Shown: positions 33,495-43,187 of the stretch, in pieces
How the letters are laid out: every line of letters begins with the position of its first letter
Position numbering within the stretch: position 1 is the first letter of the stretch
Origin: Allopusillimonas ginsengisoli
GTDB taxonomy: Bacteria; Pseudomonadota; Gammaproteobacteria; Burkholderiales; Burkholderiaceae_B
Direction: 5' to 3'
Assembly (NCBI GenBank): GCA_005239165.1
Contig: RAPG01000012.1
Span: 1 to 64,000 of the forward strand
DNA: 64,000 nucleotides
Program-made: the position numbers and the translations under genes
The notes under the pieces: generated by a model
Database searches by the model: none
Told to the model about the DNA's origin: nothing
What the model saw: only the letters and a program-made list of their open reading frames with translations

Positions 33495-35229
33495 TGTGGT
33501 CGTCGTCGGGGCCGGCGGGGCCGGCATGCGTTGTTCCCTGCAACTGGCACAGGCGGGCTTATCGGTTGCCGTGCTGAGCAAAGTGTTTCCCACCCGTTCA
33601 CACACGGTTGCCGCGCAAGGTGGCGTCAGTGCGTCGCTGGGCAACATGAGCGAAGACCACTGGTACTGGCACATGTACGATACCGTCAAGGGTTCCGACT
33701 GGCTCGGCGACCAGGACGCCATCGAGTTCATGTGCCGCGAAGCGCCAAATGCCGTGTACGAGCTCGAACACTTCGGCATGCCATTTGACCGCAATGCTGA
33801 CGGCACCATATACCAGCGTCCGTTTGGCGGGCATACTGCGCGCTTTGGCGAAAAACCTGTTCAGCGAGCCTGTGCCGCTGCAGACCGTACCGGTCATGCC
33901 ATGTTGCATACGCTTTATCAGCGCAACGTGGCTGCGCGTACTCAGTTTTTTGTTGAGTGGATGGCTCTTGACCTGCTGCGCAACCAAGACGGTGATGTGC
34001 TCGGCGTTACGGCGCTCGAAATGGAAACCGGCGAAATCTATGTGCTAGAGGCCAAACAAACCGTGCTGGCCACGGGTGGGGCAGGGCGCATCTGGGCCGC
34101 TTCCACCAACGCCTTCATCAACACAGGCGATGGCCTGGGAATGGCGGCGCGGGCCGGGTTGCCCCTCGAAGACATGGAGTTCTGGCAATTTCACCCTACG
34201 GGTGTTGCCGGTGCGGGCGTGCTCATTACCGAGGGTGTGCGTGGCGAAGGCGGCATTCTGCTTAACAAAGATGGCGAGCGTTTCATGGAACGCTATGCGC
34301 CTACTCTTAAAGATCTGGCGCCGCGCGATTTTGTTTCCCGCTCTATGGACCAGGAAATCAAAGAAGGTCGTGGTTGCGGTGACGGCAGCTATGTCACGCT
34401 CAAGCTCGACCATCTGGGCGCTGATACCATCATGAAGCGTCTGCCGTCTATTCGCGAAATTGCGATCAAGTTCGCGAACGTTGATCCCATTAAAGATCCG
34501 ATCCCGGTCGTGCCAACCATCCACTACCAGATGGGGGGCGTGCCCACTAATATTTTCGGGCAAGTCATGGCTTATGCCAATGGCGAAAGCAATCCAGTCA
34601 ACGGCCTGTATGCCATCGGCGAATGCGCTGCTACGTCGGTGCACGGCGCCAACCGTCTGGGTACCAACTCACTGCTCGATCTTATCGTGTTCGGCCGCTC
34701 AGCCGGCAATCATATTGTCGAATCGCACCCCGAGCGCCAGCACTCCCATCAAGACATCCCCGAGTCGGCCATTGACGCTTCACTCGATCGTGTCAACAAG
34801 GTTGAGTCGCGCACGTCGGGCGAGAACGTTTATGAAGTGCATGACTCCATGCGCAACTGCATGCAGGCGCACTGTGGTGTGTTCCGTACTCTGAAGCTGC
34901 TTAACGAAGGCGTTGAGCAAATGGATCAGATCACCCAGCGCGTTGAGCAGGTGTACTTTAAAGATAAATCCAAAATCTTTAATACCGCACGTGTCGAAGC
35001 GCTTGAGCTTTGCAACATGATTGAAGTCGCTCGTGCAACCACAAAGTCAGCCGCCAATCGTTTTGAAAGCCGTGGCGCGCATGCGCTCGATGATTACCCC
35101 GAGCGTGACGATGAGAACTGGCTGCGCCACACTTTATGGTATTCCGAAGGCGGCCGCCTTGACTACAAGCCTGTGCAAATGAAGCCTCTCACTGTAGACA
35201 GCTTCCCGCCCAAGTCACGGACTTTCTAA
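33454..35229 (+). CDS. sdhA: Succinate dehydrogenase flavoprotein subunit
   Basis: A 591-residue flavoprotein that oxidises succinate to fumarate. The FAD-binding fold opens with FDVVVVGAGGAGMRCSLQLA; the covalent-flavin histidine lies in TRSHTVAAQGG; substrate residues are in WQFHPTGVAGAGVLITEGVRGEGG and the catalytic arginine region in SRSMDQEIKEGRG. The C-terminal HGANRLGTNSLLDLIVFGR is fully conserved. The start is GTG at 33454, inside sdhD; it begins the conserved MAAVKTTLPRRQFDVVVVG and the next in-frame start would lose the dinucleotide fold. Confidence 0.97.
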   Translation: MAAVKTTLPRRQFDVVVVGAGGAGMRCSLQLAQAGLSVAVLSKVFPTRSHTVAAQGGVSASLGNMSEDHWYWHMYDTVKGSDWLGDQDAIEFMCREAPNAVYELEHFGMPFDRNADGTIYQRPFGGHTARFGEKPVQRACAAADRTGHAMLHTLYQRNVAARTQFFVEWMALDLLRNQDGDVLGVTALEMETGEIYVLEAKQTVLATGGAGRIWAASTNAFINTGDGLGMAARAGLPLEDMEFWQFHPTGVAGAGVLITEGVRGEGGILLNKDGERFMERYAPTLKDLAPRDFVSRSMDQEIKEGRGCGDGSYVTLKLDHLGADTIMKRLPSIREIAIKFANVDPIKDPIPVVPTIHYQMGGVPTNIFGQVMAYANGESNPVNGLYAIGECAATSVHGANRLGTNSLLDLIVFGRSAGNHIVESHPERQHSHQDIPESAIDASLDRVNKVESRTSGENVYEVHDSMRNCMQAHCGVFRTLKLLNEGVEQMDQITQRVEQVYFKDKSKIFNTARVEALELCNMIEVARATTKSAANRFESRGAHALDDYPERDDENWLRHTLWYSEGGRLDYKPVQMKPLTVDSFPPKSRTF

Positions 35230-35243
35230 GCAGGATATTGAAA

Positions 35244-35960
35244 ATGAGCGAAAAACGCGTCGTTAAATTTGAAATCTACCGCTACGACCCTGATAAGGAC
35301 GAGCGCCCCTACATGCAAAAGCTTGAGGTTGCTTTGCAGCCTACTGACAAAATGTTGCTCGACGCGCTCACGCGCATCAAGCACGAGGTCGATGACAGCC
35401 TGGCGCTACGCCGTTCCTGCCGTGAGGGTGTGTGCGGCTCTGATGCCATGAACATCAATGGCAAGAACGGGCTGGCCTGCACAACCAACTTGCGCGAGCT
35501 CAAACAGCCTATCGTGCTCAAGCCGTTGCCAGGGCTGCCTGTTGTGCGCGATCTTATTGTCGACATGACGCACTTCTTTAATCAGTACCATTCGATCCAG
35601 CCTTACCTGATCAACGATCAGCCCCCTCCCGAGAAAGAGCGTCTGCAGACGCCCGAGGCGCGCGACGAACTCAATGGTCTGTACGAGTGTATTTTGTGCG
35701 CCTGCTGTTCCACTGCCTGCCCGTCATTCTGGTGGAATCCCGATAAATTCGTTGGTCCCGCCGGTCTGCTGCAAGCTTATCGTTTTATCGTAGATTCGCG
35801 TGATGAGGCTACGGGTGAGCGTCTTGATAATCTTGAAGATCCGTACCGTCTGTTCCGTTGCCATACCATCATGAACTGCGCTGACGTCTGTCCAAAAGGG
35901 CTTAATCCCTCAGCCGCTATTGGCAAGATCAAAGAAATGCTGGTCCGGCGCACTATTTAG
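35244..35960 (+). CDS. sdhB: Succinate dehydrogenase iron-sulfur subunit
   Basis: A 238-residue electron-transfer subunit with the three clusters: [2Fe-2S] ligands in SCREGVCGSDAMNINGKNGL followed by AC, [4Fe-4S] ligands in CILCACCSTACPSFW, and [3Fe-4S]/[4Fe-4S] ligands in CHTIMNCADVCPKGLNP. The ATG at 35244 is chosen over a TTG two codons earlier, with CAGGA upstream. It lies 14 bases after sdhA. Confidence 0.96.
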   Translation: MSEKRVVKFEIYRYDPDKDERPYMQKLEVALQPTDKMLLDALTRIKHEVDDSLALRRSCREGVCGSDAMNINGKNGLACTTNLRELKQPIVLKPLPGLPVVRDLIVDMTHFFNQYHSIQPYLINDQPPPEKERLQTPEARDELNGLYECILCACCSTACPSFWWNPDKFVGPAGLLQAYRFIVDSRDEATGERLDNLEDPYRLFRCHTIMNCADVCPKGLNPSAAIGKIKEMLVRRTI

Positions 35961-35977
35961 CAGGTATTGTCACGTAC

Positions 35978-36238
35978 ATGAAAAAGCTGTCCGAACTCGA
36001 ACGCGCCCGTCTGCGTTGGCGGGCCCGTCGGGGTCTGCTGGAAAACGACATGATCATTACCCGGTTTCTCGACCGCTTTGAGGTTGAGTTAACCGATGCT
36101 GATGTGTCAGCCCTTACCTTGCTGTTCGAGATGGGCGACAACGATTTGCTTGATGTATTGCTGGGCCGAACCGAGCCTGAGGGTGTTTACGATACGCCCG
36201 AGATCCGCCGGTTGGTTGCGCAGATGCGAGAGCTGTAA
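35978..36238 (+). CDS. sdhE: FAD assembly factor SdhE
   Basis: An 86-residue helical protein of the SdhE (former DUF339) family that promotes covalent flavinylation of SdhA. The conserved RGxxE motif is seen in RARRGLLENDMIITRFLDRF. It lies 17 bases after sdhB and 18 before gltA, in the normal place for this operon. Confidence 0.95.
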   Translation: MKKLSELERARLRWRARRGLLENDMIITRFLDRFEVELTDADVSALTLLFEMGDNDLLDVLLGRTEPEGVYDTPEIRRLVAQMREL

Positions 36239-36256
36239 TTTTTAAGGAATATTGTG

Positions 36257-37561
36257 ATGCAACTGTCAGACAACAAAGCCACTCTATCGTTTTCGGATGG
36301 CAGCGCGCCAATTGAGTTCCCTGTTTATCAAGGAACACTTGGGCCCGATGTTATTGATATCCGTAAGCTGTATGGCCAAAGTGGCATGTTTACCTATGAC
36401 CCGGGCTTTCTCTCGACGGCGTCGTGCGAGTCGGGTATTACCTATATTGATGGTGACAAAGGACAGCTTCTGTATCGTGGGTATCCCATCGACCAGCTGG
36501 CCCAGGGTTACGATTTTCTCGATATCTGCTATTTGATCCTCAATGGTGAATTGCCCACACCGGATCAAAAACTAGAATTTGACACCACCGTAACGCATCA
36601 CACCATGGTGCATGAGCAAATGCAGGTATTTTTGCTCGGCTTTCGTCGCGACGCACACCCTATGGCTGTGCTTACGGGGCTGGTTGGCGCACTGTCGGCT
36701 TTCTATCATGACTCCACCGACATCACCAACCCGCATCATCGTCATGTGTCTGCAATTCGCCTTATTGCGAAAATGCCTACGCTGGTAGCTATGGCATACA
36801 AGCACTCGCTTGGTCAGCCGCTAATCTACCCGAAAAATGACCTGTCCTACACGGGTAATTTCTTGCGCATGATGTTCGCCACGCCGTGCGAAGACTATGA
36901 AGTCAACGAAGTTGTAGAGCGTGCGCTTGACCGTATTTTTGTTCTGCATGCAGATCACGAGCAGAATGCGTCAACGTCTACGGTACGTCTCTGCGGTTCG
37001 TCAGGCACCAACCCGTTTGCCGCGATTGCTGCAGGTGTAGCATGCTTGTGGGGCCCTGCACACGGCGGTGCCAACGAAGCATGCCTGCAAATGCTTGAAG
37101 ACCTTCAGGCCAACGGCGGTATTGCCAAGGTTGGCGAGTTCATGGAGAAGGTCAAGGATAAAAACTCCGGCGTGCGCCTTATGGGCTTTGGCCACCGTGT
37201 CTACAAAAATTATGACCCGCGTGCCAAGCTGATGCAGGAAACCTGCAAAGAGGTACTCAGTGCGCTGGGCCTTGAGAACGACCCCTTGTTCAAGCTGGCC
37301 ATGGAAGTCGAACGCATTGCGCTCGAAGATCCTTACTTTGTAGAGCGTAAGTTGTACCCCAACGTTGACTTTTACTCTGGTATTGTTCAGCGTGCCATTG
37401 GCATCCCCACTTCGCTGTTCACGGCAATTTTTGCCCTGGCCCGCACGGTAGGCTGGATCGCCCAATGGAATGAAATGCTGTCCGACCCCGATTACAAAAT
37501 CGGCCGCCCACGTCAGTTGTACGACGGTTCGGTGGTTCGCGACGTACCCAAGACGCGATAA
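36257..37561 (+). CDS. gltA: Citrate synthase, type II
   Basis: A 434-residue hexameric-type citrate synthase joining acetyl-CoA and oxaloacetate. The N-terminal beta-rich part (KATLSFSDGSAPIEFPVYQGTLG) is typical of NADH-regulated Gram-negative enzymes. Catalytic residues are in LWGPAHGGANEAC, LMGFGHRVYKNYDPRAK and NVDFYSGIVQRAIGIP. The ATG at 36257 follows AAGGAA; a GTG one codon earlier is the alternative. It closes the sdh run and is followed by a strong terminator. Confidence 0.97.
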   Translation: MQLSDNKATLSFSDGSAPIEFPVYQGTLGPDVIDIRKLYGQSGMFTYDPGFLSTASCESGITYIDGDKGQLLYRGYPIDQLAQGYDFLDICYLILNGELPTPDQKLEFDTTVTHHTMVHEQMQVFLLGFRRDAHPMAVLTGLVGALSAFYHDSTDITNPHHRHVSAIRLIAKMPTLVAMAYKHSLGQPLIYPKNDLSYTGNFLRMMFATPCEDYEVNEVVERALDRIFVLHADHEQNASTSTVRLCGSSGTNPFAAIAAGVACLWGPAHGGANEACLQMLEDLQANGGIAKVGEFMEKVKDKNSGVRLMGFGHRVYKNYDPRAKLMQETCKEVLSALGLENDPLFKLAMEVERIALEDPYFVERKLYPNVDFYSGIVQRAIGIPTSLFTAIFALARTVGWIAQWNEMLSDPDYKIGRPRQLYDGSVVRDVPKTR

Positions 37562-37584
37562 CGTCCGGGGCCCCGCCCCCTCAG

Positions 37585-37618
37585 CGCAAAAAGCCCGGCT
37601 TGTGCCGGGCTTTTTGCG
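37585..37618. terminator. Bidirectional terminator between gltA and maeB
   Basis: A perfect 15-bp stem (CGCAAAAAGCCCGGC and its complement) with a TTGT loop. The A-run on one side and T-run on the other make it work for convergent gltA and maeB. Confidence 0.92.
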
Positions 37619-37682
37619 TGTTAGCTCATGCGTTTGGATGTTTTGGCCGACGCAGGTCGGCCCGCTCTGCCGGGCTCATGCC

Positions 37683-39980
37683 TTAATAGTTTACTTGCCC
37701 GGCCTCCTGCTGTGCATCGACTACAGCCAGTGCGGTCATGTTGACGATGCGACGAACTGTTGAACTGGTAGTAAGAATATGCACAGGCCGTGCGGCACCG
37801 AGCAATACCGGCCCCATGGCAACCCCGTTGCTGCCTGTCATTTTGAGCATGTTGTAAGTGATGTTGCCCGTGTCGAGATTGGGCGCGATCAGCAAGTTTG
37901 CCGGCCCCTTTAGCGTTGAGTCGGGGAAGGCTTTCATGCGGATGGCCTCGGACAGTGCCGAGTCAGCGTGCATTTCGCCATCGACTTCGAGGTTGGGCGC
38001 GCGCTCGGCCAGAATCTCGCGAGCGTGAGCCATTTTCAGCGAAGAGGCTGTTTTCCTGCTGCCAAAGTTAGAGTGGGAAAGCAGGGCAACCTTTGGTACC
38101 ACGCCAAAGCGCTGCATTTCTGCGGCGGCCAGTATCGTCATGTCGGCGATTTCTTCTGCCGTTGGGTCTTCGTTGACATGTGTGTCACAAATGAACAACG
38201 TTTGAGTAGGTAGCATGAGGACATTCATGGCGGCGAAGACCTTGGCGTCTTGCTTTAGTCCTATTACTTCATCGACGTAGCGCAGCTGGTTGTCAAAACG
38301 GCTGCTGACTCCGCAAATCATGGCGTCGGCATCGCCGCGCTGAAGCAGCATTACGCCGATGAGCGAGTTATGCTTGCGCACCATGGCCTTTGCTATTTCG
38401 GGTGTTACGCCGTCGCGACCCTTCATCTTGTAGTAGGCCGTCCAGGTTTCATTGAAGCGGGCATCATCTTCGGGGTCGACAATATCAATATCCACGTCGG
38501 CCTTCAGGCGCAGGCCGAATTTTTCAAGACGCATGTTGATGACTGATGGCCGCCCCACCAATATAGGGTGGCCGATTTTTTCATCAACAATGGTCTGGGC
38601 AGCGCGCAGTACGCGTTCGTCTTCGCCGTCGGCATAAATGACACGTTTGGGTGCGCTTTTGGCTTGCATGAACAGGGGGCGCATCAGCTGACCAGTGTGG
38701 TACACAAAGCTGGTGAGCTTGGCACGGTAGGCATCCATGTCTTCAATAGGACGGCGTGCCACGCCCGAGTCGGCGGCTGCCTGCGCCACAGCGGGTGCTA
38801 TCTTGACAATCAGGCGGGAGTCGAAGGGTTTAGGAATAATGTATTCAGGTCCGAAGGACAGCTCTTGCCCTACATAGGCGGTCGCTACCTCATCGTTCTG
38901 CTCGGCCTCAGCCAGATCGGCAATGGCTTTGACGGCGGCAAGCTTCATTTCTTCATTGATGATGGTCGCGCCGCAATCGAGTGCGCCCCTGAAAATGAAG
39001 GGGAAACACAGTACGTTGTTGACCTGATTGGCGTAGTCGGAACGGCCCGTGGCGATAATGCAGTCAGGGCGCGCCGCCTTGGCGATTTCCGGCCTGATTT
39101 CCGGCTCGGGGTTGGCCAGAGCAAGAATGAGCGGGCTGGGAGCCATAGACGTGACCATCTCTGCCTTGAGTACACCGGGTGCTGAGCACCCCAGGAATAC
39201 ATCTGCGTCTTGGCAAACATCGGCAAGCGTGCGGGCATCAGTGTCTTGTGCGTAGCGTGCCTTGTTGGGTTCCATAGTGGCGTCCCGGCCTTGGTTGATG
39301 ACACCTCGCGAGTCGACCACAAAAATGTTTTCACGCCTGACACCCAGGTGCACCAGCAAATCAAGACACGCGATGGCCGCGGCCCCAGCGCCTGAGCACA
39401 CCAGTTTGACCTGTCCGATTTCCTTTTTTACGACTTTGAGGCCGTTAAGTATGGCTGCTGCTGAAATAATAGCCGTGCCATGTTGGTCATCATGGAAGAC
39501 AGGTATCTTCATGCGCTCGCGCAGTTTTTTTTCAATATAGAAGCACTCAGGCGCCTTGATGTCTTCGAGGTTGACGCCACCCAGTGTCGGCTCAAGGGCC
39601 GCAATAATGTCAACCAGCTTTTCCGGGTCGGTTTCGTCTAGCTCGATATCAAAGACATCAATGCCCGCAAATTTTTTGAACAGACAGGCTTTGCCTTCCA
39701 TGACGGGCTTGGAAGCCAGCGGCCCTATGTTGCCAAGACCCAGGACAGCTGTGCCGTTGGTGATGACGCCGACAAGGTTGGAACGGGAGGTATACATGGC
39801 TGCCGCGTTTTCGCCTTCGGCATGGATTGCCATGCAGGCCACGGCCACTCCGGGCGAATAGGCCAGCGACAAGTCATCCTGGTTCGCCAGTGGTTTGGTA
39901 GGCGTAACGGATATTTTTCCAGGCGTAGGGTAGGCGTGATAGTCGAGGGCGAGCTTGGCAAGATCAGCGTTGGCGTCCAT
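37683..39980 (-). CDS. maeB: NADP-dependent malic enzyme with phosphotransacetylase-like domain
   Basis: A 765-residue multidomain malic enzyme converting malate to pyruvate and CO2. The N-terminal malic domain has LSLAYSPGVAVACMAI and HDDQHGTAIISAAAILNGL; the NADP-binding domain has VCSGAGAAAIACLDLLVHLGV. The C-terminal domain (about 430-765) resembles phosphate acetyltransferase (RVIYADGEDERVLRAAQ; GADFM-type region ADAMICGV) but in MaeB it is regulatory, sensing acetyl-CoA. The ATG at 39980 follows AGGAG. It is convergent with gltA and divergent from odhA. Confidence 0.96.
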   Translation of the reverse strand: MDANADLAKLALDYHAYPTPGKISVTPTKPLANQDDLSLAYSPGVAVACMAIHAEGENAAAMYTSRSNLVGVITNGTAVLGLGNIGPLASKPVMEGKACLFKKFAGIDVFDIELDETDPEKLVDIIAALEPTLGGVNLEDIKAPECFYIEKKLRERMKIPVFHDDQHGTAIISAAAILNGLKVVKKEIGQVKLVCSGAGAAAIACLDLLVHLGVRRENIFVVDSRGVINQGRDATMEPNKARYAQDTDARTLADVCQDADVFLGCSAPGVLKAEMVTSMAPSPLILALANPEPEIRPEIAKAARPDCIIATGRSDYANQVNNVLCFPFIFRGALDCGATIINEEMKLAAVKAIADLAEAEQNDEVATAYVGQELSFGPEYIIPKPFDSRLIVKIAPAVAQAAADSGVARRPIEDMDAYRAKLTSFVYHTGQLMRPLFMQAKSAPKRVIYADGEDERVLRAAQTIVDEKIGHPILVGRPSVINMRLEKFGLRLKADVDIDIVDPEDDARFNETWTAYYKMKGRDGVTPEIAKAMVRKHNSLIGVMLLQRGDADAMICGVSSRFDNQLRYVDEVIGLKQDAKVFAAMNVLMLPTQTLFICDTHVNEDPTAEEIADMTILAAAEMQRFGVVPKVALLSHSNFGSRKTASSLKMAHAREILAERAPNLEVDGEMHADSALSEAIRMKAFPDSTLKGPANLLIAPNLDTGNITYNMLKMTGSNGVAMGPVLLGAARPVHILTTSSTVRRIVNMTALAVVDAQQEAGQVNY

Positions 39981-40285
39981 GGGTGAGTGCTCCTGATGAA
40001 ATTAGAAAACATACATTACATGTTCTGGGCCGGATTTGGTGAAATTTGCCGACGACTGAAAATGCGGGTGTTTGATTAAGCCAACGGAATCCTGATATAG
40101 CAGTGTTTCGGGCCTTTCAGTTTAGGCCTGCACGGGCATAAAGGTTATACTAGCTTGAATACGGCTTATTAAGGCGTCGTACAGTTGCCTTCTGCCCCGC
40201 TATCCGCTAATCGGTCTGGCCGTGTCGCGGAAGGTTGTCCCCTGCACTATAACGAGTGAGGCACTCGGATAGGTGAAGCGAATAT
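39981..40285. other. Intergenic region between divergent maeB and odhA
   Basis: About 305 bases with no gene. It must hold the promoters of both genes. The clearest -10-like hexamer on the plus strand is TATACT at 40146-40151, with no good -35 at the right distance. Near maeB, ACATACATTACATGT is partly palindromic. The 21-bp TCA operator seen at acnB and mdh does not occur here. Confidence 0.5.
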
Positions 40286-43156
40286 ATGTCATCGGTACAA
40301 GAACTTTTATCTAATTCATATTTGTTTGGCAGTAATGCCCCTTACGTTGAGGACCTCTACGAGTCTTACCTCGACAACCCCGGTTCGGTGCCGGAGCCTT
40401 GGCGTCAGTATTTTGACCAGCTACAGCATCTGCCTGCAACCGATGGCAGCGAAGTTACGCGCGACCAGCCCCATGCGCCCATAGTCGAGTCGTTTGCTCA
40501 GCGAGCCAAAGAAAACAAATTTGTTGTCCGGGCACAGCAGCCCGACCTGACAGTCGCCGGCAAGCAGGTGTATGTCCAGTCCATCATTGCGGCATACCGT
40601 TCGCTGGGTGCACGCATTGCCAATCTTGACCCTCTCAAGCGTCAGGACCGGCCAGAAATCCCCGAACTCGACCCGGCCTTTTACGGCCTGACCGCCGCTG
40701 ACCTTGATCAGGTGTATTCGGCCACCAATACGTATTTCACCAAAGCCGACACCATGACCATGCGCGACATGCTCAAGGCCTTGCGTGACACGTATTGCGG
40801 TAATATTGGCGCCGAGTTCATGTACATGTCTGATCCAACGGCTAAGCGCTGGATCCAGGAGCGTCTTGAGTCCACGCTGGGCGTGCCTTCGCTTACTGCC
40901 GATGAAAAACGTCATGTTTTGCAGCAGATCACCGAAGCTGAAGGCCTTGAGCGTTTCCTGCATACCAAATACGTAGGCCAGAAGCGGTTTTCGCTTGAGG
41001 GTGGTGAGTCGTTTATCGCCTCCATGGATGAGGTCGTCAATCACGCGGGCGAAAACGGCGTTCAGGAAATTATTGTGGGCATGGCCCACCGAGGTCGCCT
41101 GAATATGCTGGTGAACATCATGGGCAAAATGCCTGGTGACCTGTTCGCCGAGTTTGAAGGCAAGCATCCTGATGGCCTGACCGATGGCGACGTCAAGTAC
41201 CACAATGGTTTCTCCAGTGATTTGTCCACGCGTGGCGGTCCGGTGCACCTTTCTCTGGCGTTTAACCCCTCCCATCTTGAAATCGTCAACCCTGTCGTGG
41301 AAGGCAGCGTACGCGCCCGCCAAGACCGTCGTGGCGATGATGAGGGGCTCCAGGTGTTGCCGGTGCTGGTTCATGGCGACGCTGCGTTCATCGGCCAGGG
41401 CGTGGTCATGGAAACGCTCAACCTGGCCCAAACACGTGGCTATGGCACTGGCGGTACCCTGCACATTGTCATCAACAACCAAATTGGTTTCACTACATCA
41501 GACCCTCGCGATACTCGTTCCACGCTGTATTGCACCGACGTGGTAAAAATGATCGAAGCCCCGGTTTTTCATGTAAATGCCGACGATCCTGAAGCCGTTG
41601 TATACGTAACGCAGCTTGCACTCGACTACCGCAACAAATTTCATCACGACGTTGTGGTCGATATCATATGTTTCCGTAAGCTTGGCCACAACGAGCAAGA
41701 CACCCCCTCGCTGACCCAGCCGCTTATGTACAAAAGCATAGGCAAGCACCCCGGTACCCGCAAGGTGTACGCCGACAAGCTGATCGCACAGGGTGTTCTG
41801 GCCGAAAACGAGCCTGACGACATGGTCAAGGCTTATCGGCAGCTCATGGAAGATGGTCAGCGCACCATCGAACCCGTGCTCACTGATTACAAAAACAAGT
41901 ACGCCACCGACTGGACTCCTTTTCTCGGCGCCAAATGGACAGATCAGGCTGACACCGCCTTGCCGGCTGCCGAGCTTACCCGCATTGGCGAGCGCCTGAC
42001 CACACTGCCGGAAAATTTCACCGCGCACTCGCTGGTTGAAAAGCTGCTTACAGAACGCCGCAAAATGGCGCGTGGCGAACACAATATAGATTGGGGCATG
42101 GGCGAACACTTGGCATTTGCCACGTTGGTAAGCAACGGCTATGCCATACGCATCACCGGGCAAGACTCCGGGCGTGGCACGTTTACACACAGGCATGCGG
42201 TATTGCATGACCAGAACCGTGAACGCTGGGATGATGGCACGTATATCCCGTTGCAAAACGTCTCTGACAACCAGGCACCGTTCACAGTCATCGACTCAGT
42301 TCTTTCCGAAGAAGCTGTGCTGGCCTTTGAATACGGCTACGCCACGGCTGAGCCCAACACATTAACCATCTGGGAAGCTCAGTTCGGCGATTTCGTCAAC
42401 GGAGCGCAAGTGGTCATTGATCAGTTCATCTCGTCGGGTGAAGCCAAATGGGGCCGGCAGTGCGGGCTCACGCTCATGCTGCCGCACGGTTACGAAGGTC
42501 AGGGCCCTGAGCACTCATCTGCACGCATAGAGCGTTTTCTGCAGCTGTGCGCTGATAACAACATTCAGGTGGCGCAACCCACCAACGGTGCACAAATCTT
42601 TCATTTGCTGCGTCGCCAGATGATACGGCCCTTCCGCAAGCCGCTGGTCATACTTACGCCTAAGTCACTGTTGCGCAACAAGGCCGCCGCCTCGCCGCTT
42701 GAAGATCTGGCTACAGGTCAGTTCCTGACGGTCATCGGCGAGCAGGACTCAACTGTTGTACAAGACAATGTCAGGCGCGTGGTGGTGTGTTCTGGCAAGG
42801 TTTACTACGACCTTATTAATGCACGCAAAGAAGGTGAGCACAACGACGTTGCCATTTTGCGCATTGAGCAGTTATACCCCTTTGCACACAAGGCTTTTCA
42901 GGCTGAGCTCCAAAAATACCCGAACGCCAAAGAAGTCGTGTGGACGCAAGACGAGCCACAAAACCAGGGCCCCTGGTTTTATATTCAGCATCATTTGTAC
43001 GAGAATATGGCTGAAGGACAAAGGCTGGGTTACGCGGGCCGTTCGGCATCCGCATCGCCTGCCGTGGGATACCTGGCCAAGCACCAGGAGCAGCAGCGCA
43101 ACTTGCTTGAGCAGGCATTTGCCGCCAAGTTCAAGGGCTTCATGCTGACCAAATAA
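40286..43156 (+). CDS. sucA: 2-oxoglutarate dehydrogenase E1 component
   Basis: A 956-residue thiamine-diphosphate enzyme (also called odhA) that decarboxylates 2-oxoglutarate and hands succinyl groups to E2. It opens with the E2-binding segment SYLFGSNAPYVEDLYESYL; thiamine site residues are in GMAHRGRLNMLVNIMGK, HLSLAFNPSHLEIVNPVVEG and VINNQIGFTTSDPRDTRST; the C-terminal half has GQDSGRGTFTHRHAVLHDQ and LPHGYEGQGPEHSSARIERFLQL. AGGTGAAG precedes the ATG. It is followed by sucB after 31 bases. Confidence 0.97.
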   Translation: MSSVQELLSNSYLFGSNAPYVEDLYESYLDNPGSVPEPWRQYFDQLQHLPATDGSEVTRDQPHAPIVESFAQRAKENKFVVRAQQPDLTVAGKQVYVQSIIAAYRSLGARIANLDPLKRQDRPEIPELDPAFYGLTAADLDQVYSATNTYFTKADTMTMRDMLKALRDTYCGNIGAEFMYMSDPTAKRWIQERLESTLGVPSLTADEKRHVLQQITEAEGLERFLHTKYVGQKRFSLEGGESFIASMDEVVNHAGENGVQEIIVGMAHRGRLNMLVNIMGKMPGDLFAEFEGKHPDGLTDGDVKYHNGFSSDLSTRGGPVHLSLAFNPSHLEIVNPVVEGSVRARQDRRGDDEGLQVLPVLVHGDAAFIGQGVVMETLNLAQTRGYGTGGTLHIVINNQIGFTTSDPRDTRSTLYCTDVVKMIEAPVFHVNADDPEAVVYVTQLALDYRNKFHHDVVVDIICFRKLGHNEQDTPSLTQPLMYKSIGKHPGTRKVYADKLIAQGVLAENEPDDMVKAYRQLMEDGQRTIEPVLTDYKNKYATDWTPFLGAKWTDQADTALPAAELTRIGERLTTLPENFTAHSLVEKLLTERRKMARGEHNIDWGMGEHLAFATLVSNGYAIRITGQDSGRGTFTHRHAVLHDQNRERWDDGTYIPLQNVSDNQAPFTVIDSVLSEEAVLAFEYGYATAEPNTLTIWEAQFGDFVNGAQVVIDQFISSGEAKWGRQCGLTLMLPHGYEGQGPEHSSARIERFLQLCADNNIQVAQPTNGAQIFHLLRRQMIRPFRKPLVILTPKSLLRNKAAASPLEDLATGQFLTVIGEQDSTVVQDNVRRVVVCSGKVYYDLINARKEGEHNDVAILRIEQLYPFAHKAFQAELQKYPNAKEVVWTQDEPQNQGPWFYIQHHLYENMAEGQRLGYAGRSASASPAVGYLAKHQEQQRNLLEQAFAAKFKGFMLTK

Positions 43157-43187
43157 TGTACAGATCTAACTAAACGGAATACATATC

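Noticed and set aside
40421..41482. 353-codon minus-strand frame opposite sucA
   Set aside because: Complement of strongly conserved E1 coding sequence; no ribosome site or recognisable domain.
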